Of a stretch of DNA of 8,820 bases, positions 4,560 to 8,820 are shown in pieces. A program made the position numbers and the translations under genes. The stretch spans positions 1 through 8,820 of the forward strand of contig CANBRV010000081.1 in assembly GCA_947372005.1 (NCBI GenBank), in the 5' to 3' direction. The stretch's first letter is position 1. Every line of letters starts with the position of its first letter. The notes under the pieces are model-generated. The model was not told where the DNA came from and did no database searches. It saw only the letters and a program-made list of their open reading frames with translations. The stretch is from Comamonadaceae bacterium (GTDB lineage Bacteria > Pseudomonadota > Gammaproteobacteria > Burkholderiales > Burkholderiaceae_C).

Positions 4560-7127
4560 TTAGTGATGAATCGAGAGCGCTTGAAGTAAATCTGTTTCTA
4601 GTGCAAGAATAGATTTTTGGGATTGCAGTGAAGCCCCATCGACTACAAAGCTATCTTCAACACGCTCGCCTAAAGTTGTTATTTTTGCTAATTGCAAATT
4701 GATCTCATGCTGTGCAAGTACTCGGGCAATGGCATACAGCAAGCCTACGCGATCGCTGGCGACGATGCTCAAAATCCAACGTTGACCTTTTTCATCAGGG
4801 TGTAATTCCACGCGCGGCTGAATTGGAAAACTTTTGACACGCCTTGAGTGACGTGCTTTAGGTGCATTTTTAAGTGGGACGAGTGCCGTGAGGTCTTGCG
4901 CCAACTCCGTTTCAATTTTTTTCAAAAGCTGAGTGTTTTGATCGGCATCTAATCCGACAGCCGTTACTTGAAAGCTATCTAAAGCATGCTCATCGTTTGT
5001 GGTGTGAATTTTTGCATCCCAAATGCTAAAGTTATTGCGCTCAAAGTAGCCACAAATCCGTGCAAATAAGTCAGGAATGTCAGGTGTATAGATCAGTACT
5101 TGCAAGCCTTCGCCAATAGGGGACAATCTAGCGCGAACAATGGGCACTAAGCTGCCAACATGTGGCATAAGTAGTCTGGTATGCCATGCAACATCGCCGG
5201 CGGCTTGTCGCATGAAGTAGCTGACGTCCAAGGTTTTCCATAGTGGCTGAGCTGAGGAGGGCTGCAATCCATACAAAGCCAAAGCCTCACAAGCCTTTCG
5301 CTGTGTCCCCTCTACAAGGGATGCTGCGTCTGGCGCGCGTCCACCAAGAGCTCGCGTGGTGTACCGATACAGATCTTCAAGAAGCGTAGCTTTCCATGCA
5401 TTCCATACCTTTGGTGAGGTACCACGAATGTCTGCAACAGTTAGTAAATAGAGTGCCGTCAGGTAGCGCTGGCTTCCCACTCGCTTAGCAAACGCAGCAA
5501 TAACATCAGGATCAGATAAGTCTTGCTTTTGTGCAATTTGACTCATCGTCAGGTGTTCTTTGACTAAAAAGGCTATCAGGTTAGCATCCTCAGTGGCAAC
5601 ACCATGTTGTTTGCAAAACAAATGAGCCTCAGCAATGCCAAGCTCCGAATGATCGCCCCCACGACCTTTCGCAATATCATGAAAAAGCGCTGCAATATGC
5701 AAGATCCACGGTTTATCCCATCCGCCGGCCAATTGCGAGCAAAACGGATATTCATGTGCATGGTCGGCAATAAAAAACCGACGCACGTTTCTAAGCACCA
5801 TCAAGATGTGTTGATCAACGGTGTAGACATGAAATAAGTCGTGCTGCATTTGCCCAACAATTCGGCGAAATACCCACAAATACCGTCCAAGCACTGACGT
5901 CTGATTTAGTAAGCGGATCGTGTGGGTGAGCCCTTCACCCGTCTGCATGATTGCGAGGAAGGTGGCTTTGTTCACAGGGTCATGTCTAAACGCCGTGTTC
6001 ATTTGCCTACGGGCGTTATAGAGCGCCCGTAGCGTACGCGCTGACAGGCCATTCACGCCAGGTGACTTCTGATAAACATGAAACGTTTGCAAAATTGCAT
6101 GCGGTTTGCGCTCGTATAAATCATCCACCGCAATGTCGAGCACGCCATTCCTATCAAAAAAATCAGGCGTAAGCTGTATGGGCGCTACTTTGCAAGGATT
6201 CAATCGCTCATCGATATTGAGCAACAAAATTTGATTGAGTTGCACAACCGCCTTCGCCGCCCAGTAATAGCGTTGCATTAAAGCTTCACTATTTTTACGT
6301 GACGACTCAAATTCAAATCCCATAGATAGTGCGACTTGCGTTTGTAAATCGAAAACAAGTCGATCTTCGCGGCGTTTCGCAATGATGTGCAAGCGGGTGC
6401 GAATATCGGCCAGAATAGCTTCATTGCGCTTGAGTTGCTTTGCTTCAAAAGGGGTTGCAAGTCCATTTGTGGCCAATTCATCCCATGTTGTACCGAGTCC
6501 AGCTGCTTTAGCTAGCCACAAAATAATGTGTAAATCACGCAGACCGCCAGGCGACTCTTTGCAATTTGGCTCTAACGAGTAGGGCGTGTTTTCAAATTTG
6601 TTGTAGCGCTGCGCCATCTCCAATGTCTTGGCTGTGGCGAAAGCCTTGGTATCAAGGTTTGCCATATAAGCAGCTTTGAACTCGTTATAGAGCATGGCTT
6701 GCGAGCCACCTATCTTGCAGGCCGTTATGCAACGCGCTTCAAGCAATGCTGTTTGGATCGTGATGTCTTTTTCTGCCTCTGCAATGCATTCGGATAGTCG
6801 GCGCACCGATGAACCAATTTCTAATCCTGCATCCCAGCACATGCCTACAAACGATTCGATATTCGCTTGTAGGGTTGCATCAGTTTGTGTGTTCGCTTCG
6901 TTAGGCAGCAACACTAAAACATCAACGTCGGAGTATGGGAAAAGCTCTCCCCGTCCGTAGCCACCAACAGCGACCAAACAAAACTTTTCAGATGCCGCTA
7001 ATCCTGATTTGTCCCAAATGGTGCTCAGCGTTTGATCTGTGAGCTTTGATAACTCCCGCAGCAGTTTTCGTGTTGTCATTTGCCCATAACGGGCTAAGAG
7101 TTCCTGCTTTGCTTGGCGGTAGTTCAT
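4560..7127 (-). CDS. glnD: Bifunctional [protein-PII] uridylyltransferase / uridylyl-removing enzyme
   Basis: GlnD is the primary nitrogen sensor: it uridylylates PII proteins when glutamine is low and removes UMP when glutamine is high, setting glutamine synthetase activity and NtrBC signalling. The 855 residues show the full domain order. The nucleotidyltransferase has the signature VAVGGYGRGELFPYSDVDV (52-70; metal-binding D67 and D69). The PII-uridylyltransferase segment contains ESPGGLRDLH (191-200). The HD domain (about 435-560) has H440, FHDIAKG (H483-D484) and GGDHSE. Two C-terminal ACT domains, for glutamine sensing, begin near 676 (VLIYTPDIPDLFARICGYF) and 783 (RWILSIVASDRVGLLYAI). 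No key residue is missing. The ATG is 11 nt after the map stop, with no clear Shine-Dalgarno, so reinitiation after map is plausible. Confidence 0.97.
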   Translation of the reverse strand: MNYRQAKQELLARYGQMTTRKLLRELSKLTDQTLSTIWDKSGLAASEKFCLVAVGGYGRGELFPYSDVDVLVLLPNEANTQTDATLQANIESFVGMCWDAGLEIGSSVRRLSECIAEAEKDITIQTALLEARCITACKIGGSQAMLYNEFKAAYMANLDTKAFATAKTLEMAQRYNKFENTPYSLEPNCKESPGGLRDLHIILWLAKAAGLGTTWDELATNGLATPFEAKQLKRNEAILADIRTRLHIIAKRREDRLVFDLQTQVALSMGFEFESSRKNSEALMQRYYWAAKAVVQLNQILLLNIDERLNPCKVAPIQLTPDFFDRNGVLDIAVDDLYERKPHAILQTFHVYQKSPGVNGLSARTLRALYNARRQMNTAFRHDPVNKATFLAIMQTGEGLTHTIRLLNQTSVLGRYLWVFRRIVGQMQHDLFHVYTVDQHILMVLRNVRRFFIADHAHEYPFCSQLAGGWDKPWILHIAALFHDIAKGRGGDHSELGIAEAHLFCKQHGVATEDANLIAFLVKEHLTMSQIAQKQDLSDPDVIAAFAKRVGSQRYLTALYLLTVADIRGTSPKVWNAWKATLLEDLYRYTTRALGGRAPDAASLVEGTQRKACEALALYGLQPSSAQPLWKTLDVSYFMRQAAGDVAWHTRLLMPHVGSLVPIVRARLSPIGEGLQVLIYTPDIPDLFARICGYFERNNFSIWDAKIHTTNDEHALDSFQVTAVGLDADQNTQLLKKIETELAQDLTALVPLKNAPKARHSRRVKSFPIQPRVELHPDEKGQRWILSIVASDRVGLLYAIARVLAQHEINLQLAKITTLGERVEDSFVVDGASLQSQKSILALETDLLQALSIHH
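6007..6032. repeat. Perfect 9-bp inverted repeat inside glnD
   Basis: CTACGGGCG (6007-6015) and CGCCCGTAG (6024-6032) are perfectly complementary around an 8-nt loop. They form a stable GC-rich hairpin in the glnD message, in the codons for LRALYNARR. No U-tract follows on either strand, so it is not a normal terminator. It may be a chance product of Arg/Ala codons. Confidence 0.5.
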
Positions 7128-7138
7128 TTAATTCATTT

Positions 7139-7951
7139 TCAGGTAGTTGTAGATGTAATGAATGCTGGCAATGGAGGATAGCCGTCTGAGAGGGTCAAGA
7201 CTTCAAACCCTGTTTCAGTTACGAGCACGGTGTGCTCCCACTGTGCGGATAGCGATCGGTCTTTGGTCACCACTCCCCACCCATCAGGTAGGCCTTTGGT
7301 TTCTTTCCGCCCAGCATTAATCATCGGCTCGACGGTGATGGTCATGCCGGGCAGCAAAATTGCTCTTGCTTCTGGACTAGCGAAATGCAAAATTTGCGGC
7401 TCTTCGTGAAAATTGCGCCCAATACCATGCCCGCAATAATCGCGTACCACCGAGCAGCCCTGCGCTTCGGTAAATTTTTGGATGGCGCGGCCAATCTCCA
7501 AAATTGGAATATTGGGCCCGACTTTGGAGATCCCGTGCCACATGGCGTCATAAGTTAAAGCGCAGAGGCGCTTGGCTGCAATGGATGTCTCGCCAATTTG
7601 GAACATGCGACTAGTGTCGCCATGCCACCCATCTTTGATGACGGTCACATCAATGTTGACGATATCGCCTTTGCGCAACGGCTTATCGTTTGGGATGCCA
7701 TGGCAAACCATGTTATTAATGGATGTGCAAATAGATTTTGGATAAGGATTGCCACCAACAGGATCGTAGTTCAGAGGCGCAGGAATCGATTTGATCTCTT
7801 GCGTGATGAAGTCGTAAGCCAGTTTATCTAGCTGGTTGGTCGTCTTGCCCTCGCGGACAAACGGCGTGAGGTAATCTAAAACCTGAGAAGCCAAACGTCC
7901 TGCAACGCGCATGCCCTCGATTTCTTCTTTAGTTTTAATAGTGATGGACAT
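7139..7951 (-). CDS. map: Type I methionine aminopeptidase
   Basis: This essential cytosolic metalloprotease removes the initiator Met from nascent proteins whose second residue is small. The 270-residue protein has the family length and all metal and catalytic residues: H84 (MVCHGIP), D101 (VNIDVTV), D112 (HGDTSRMF), H175 (YCGHGIGRNFHEEP), E208 (TVEPMI) and E239 (AQWEHTVLV). The N-terminus MSITIKTKEEIEGMRVAGRLA is typical. No Shine-Dalgarno precedes the ATG; a TATAAT placed 7 nt before it suggests a leaderless transcript. The gene is 11 nt upstream of glnD and 30 nt downstream of the RDD gene, all on one strand. map next to glnD is common in betaproteobacteria, so the two probably share a transcript. 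Confidence 0.97.
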   Translation of the reverse strand: MSITIKTKEEIEGMRVAGRLASQVLDYLTPFVREGKTTNQLDKLAYDFITQEIKSIPAPLNYDPVGGNPYPKSICTSINNMVCHGIPNDKPLRKGDIVNIDVTVIKDGWHGDTSRMFQIGETSIAAKRLCALTYDAMWHGISKVGPNIPILEIGRAIQKFTEAQGCSVVRDYCGHGIGRNFHEEPQILHFASPEARAILLPGMTITVEPMINAGRKETKGLPDGWGVVTKDRSLSAQWEHTVLVTETGFEVLTLSDGYPPLPAFITSTTT

Positions 7952-7958
7952 GGCAGAG

Positions 7959-7987
7959 ATTATAAATTTTGCGCTTCTCGCTTACAA
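7959..7987 (-). promoter_or_regulatory. Putative sigma-70 promoter for map-glnD, likely leaderless
   Basis: On the - strand, TTGTAA (7987-7982) and a perfect TATAAT (7964-7959) are separated by exactly 17 bp. The -35 has four of six consensus bases and overlaps the RDD stop codon. The eighth base after the -10 is the A of the map ATG (7951), the best-placed purine, so the transcript would begin at the start codon. Confidence 0.5.
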
Positions 7988-8452
7988 GGTGGACACTAAT
8001 TTGGTTCCGAGTAATCGGTCGTGAACAAATTGTTTGGAGGGGTGCAACCAAGCTAGCAGTATGTATAGCGCAATCCATCCCACTAAAGTGCTGTAGAGGC
8101 GCTGATTATTTAGCTCTGTGAATGCTAGTGCAATGAGGGGCGGGGCAAACCACAGCCAAGCAAGTAGATATCGAGCAACTGCCAGCTTTATAGATATAAG
8201 GCCTCCCGACGCATTGGTTAGTTTTATCCGCCATGTTTTCATGGCCAGCGTTTGCCCTTTTGACCAAAACCAAGTGAAGTAAATACCAATCACTACAAAT
8301 AAAGTTGTGCTGAGCAAGACGTGATGTGTGAGTGCATTTCGGCTGTTTGTTGCAATGCTAAACACAACACCTGTGAGGGCGCAAACGGCAAAAAGCAATA
8401 AACCTTCGTATATCCAAGCTGCCATGCGTTTGAATAAGCCTGCAGGTGTCAT
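7982..8452 (-). CDS. RDD family membrane protein
   Basis: This 156-residue integral membrane protein is of unknown function; the RDD family is broad, and some members have been linked to transport. The N-terminal motif FKRMAAWIYEGLLLF fits the family, with R9 kept and Glu where the name-giving Asp usually stands. Hydrophobic segments are at about 13-33, 43-62, 90-110 and 120-138. The conserved TLAMKTWRIKLTNASGG stretch follows the second segment, and the protein ends QFVHDRLLGTKLV, the usual RDD C-terminus with the HDR motif. Its ATG overlaps the stop codon of the DUF3106 gene (ATGA, 8452-8449), so the two are almost certainly translated together. It ends 30 nt before map, and its 3' end overlaps the proposed map promoter. 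Confidence 0.88.
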   Translation of the reverse strand: MTPAGLFKRMAAWIYEGLLLFAVCALTGVVFSIATNSRNALTHHVLLSTTLFVVIGIYFTWFWSKGQTLAMKTWRIKLTNASGGLISIKLAVARYLLAWLWFAPPLIALAFTELNNQRLYSTLVGWIALYILLAWLHPSKQFVHDRLLGTKLVSTL

Positions 8453-8820
8453 TTCTCGGTAGGTAATAGCGTTGCCGTTGGCGACTTAGGATTTTGTGCG
8501 GTGGTGTGTTTACCGGGTAATACTTTGTTTTGTGGCTTAGCTGCAAGAGCGGCACTATTAGGTGTGTTAGCTTTTGCTTTAGCCTCTAATTTAGTTTTTT
8601 CTTCTGGACTCAATGCCTGATAAGCATCCCACTTTTTTTGTTTTTCATCAGGACTGAGTGCCTTAGCTGTGGAAAAATTAAGTCGCGCTTGTGCTCGTTG
8701 CTCGGGGGAGAGACGAGCCCAATCAGTCATGCGGGTATGCAGCTTGGTTTGATCGTCGCTGCTTAGTTTGTTATAGTTTTTAGAGATTTCTAGCCATTTA
8801 CGCTTTTGAATCTCACTCAT
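8449..8820 (-). CDS. DUF3106 domain protein (5' end probably cut by window edge)
   Basis: The function is unknown. The 123 visible residues are hydrophilic and helical. They contain about three spaced copies of a short motif, LSPEQRAQARLNF, LSPDEKQKKWDAYQ and LSPEEKTKLEAKA, with a more degenerate LSSDDQTKLHTRM before them; the spacing is about 16-18 residues and is typical of DUF3106. The tail is low complexity, rich in Ala, Lys, Pro and Thr. An ATG coincides with the last three bases of the window. From what I recall of the family, the segment SEIQKRKWLEISKNY is normally preceded by a signal peptide and another helical stretch, so this Met is probably internal and the gene runs on to the right. 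It overlaps the RDD gene by 4 bp; a DUF3106-RDD pair is a recurrent betaproteobacterial arrangement. Confidence 0.82.
   Translation of the reverse strand: MSEIQKRKWLEISKNYNKLSSDDQTKLHTRMTDWARLSPEQRAQARLNFSTAKALSPDEKQKKWDAYQALSPEEKTKLEAKAKANTPNSAALAAKPQNKVLPGKHTTAQNPKSPTATLLPTEK

Noticed and set aside
7128..7136. Alternative upstream ATG for glnD at 7136
   Set aside because: It reads ATG AAT TAA on the - strand and stops after two codons; a two-codon leader peptide is possible but cannot be told from chance.

Overview
This window looks like ordinary chromosome from a betaproteobacterium, probably of the order Burkholderiales. The clues are a DUF3106 protein directly followed by an RDD-family membrane protein, a map-glnD pair, a dnaX-ybaB-recR cluster, and a short 4.5S RNA next to dnaX. 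Base composition is moderate and looks even. I see no transposase, integrase, phage gene, tRNA, rRNA or CRISPR array. The genus is not decided by anything I can read here.

Layout. Positions 1-619 hold the 3' part of a glycine-zipper envelope protein gene on the + strand. Positions 620-781 are a compact non-coding block: a bidirectional hairpin terminator (621-651), the 4.5S signal recognition particle RNA gene ffs on the - strand (662-761), and a shared AT-rich promoter element. Positions 782-3879 are a + strand run: dnaX (DNA polymerase III tau, with a likely programmed -1 frameshift site for a gamma form), ybaB, recR and a small MAPEG-family membrane protein gene. Spacing is tight throughout, including one 8-bp overlap. 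From 8820 down to 3884 everything is on the - strand. In transcription order these are a DUF3106 protein (cut by the right edge), an RDD membrane protein, map (methionine aminopeptidase), glnD (PII uridylyltransferase) and a Nu-class (YfcG-like) glutathione S-transferase. The two runs converge with only 4 bp between the MAPEG and GST stop codons.

Functionally, dnaX-ybaB-recR is the widespread replication/recombination cluster (clamp loader, nucleoid-associated protein, RecFOR recombination mediator). map and glnD serve protein maturation and nitrogen sensing. The MAPEG and GST genes both belong to glutathione-linked families and lie tail to tail. Every gap between genes is short; the longest non-coding stretch is 162 bp (620-781).

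I did not find an undescribed multi-gene system. The most interesting signals are regulatory: (1) an A AAA AAG heptamer in the correct phase of dnaX with an immediate -1 stop and downstream stem-loops; (2) ffs and dnaX head to head with only 20 bp between the RNA 5' end and the dnaX start codon, so their promoters must overlap; and (3) -10 boxes placed so that map, and perhaps dnaX, would be transcribed as leaderless mRNAs, both genes lacking a Shine-Dalgarno sequence.
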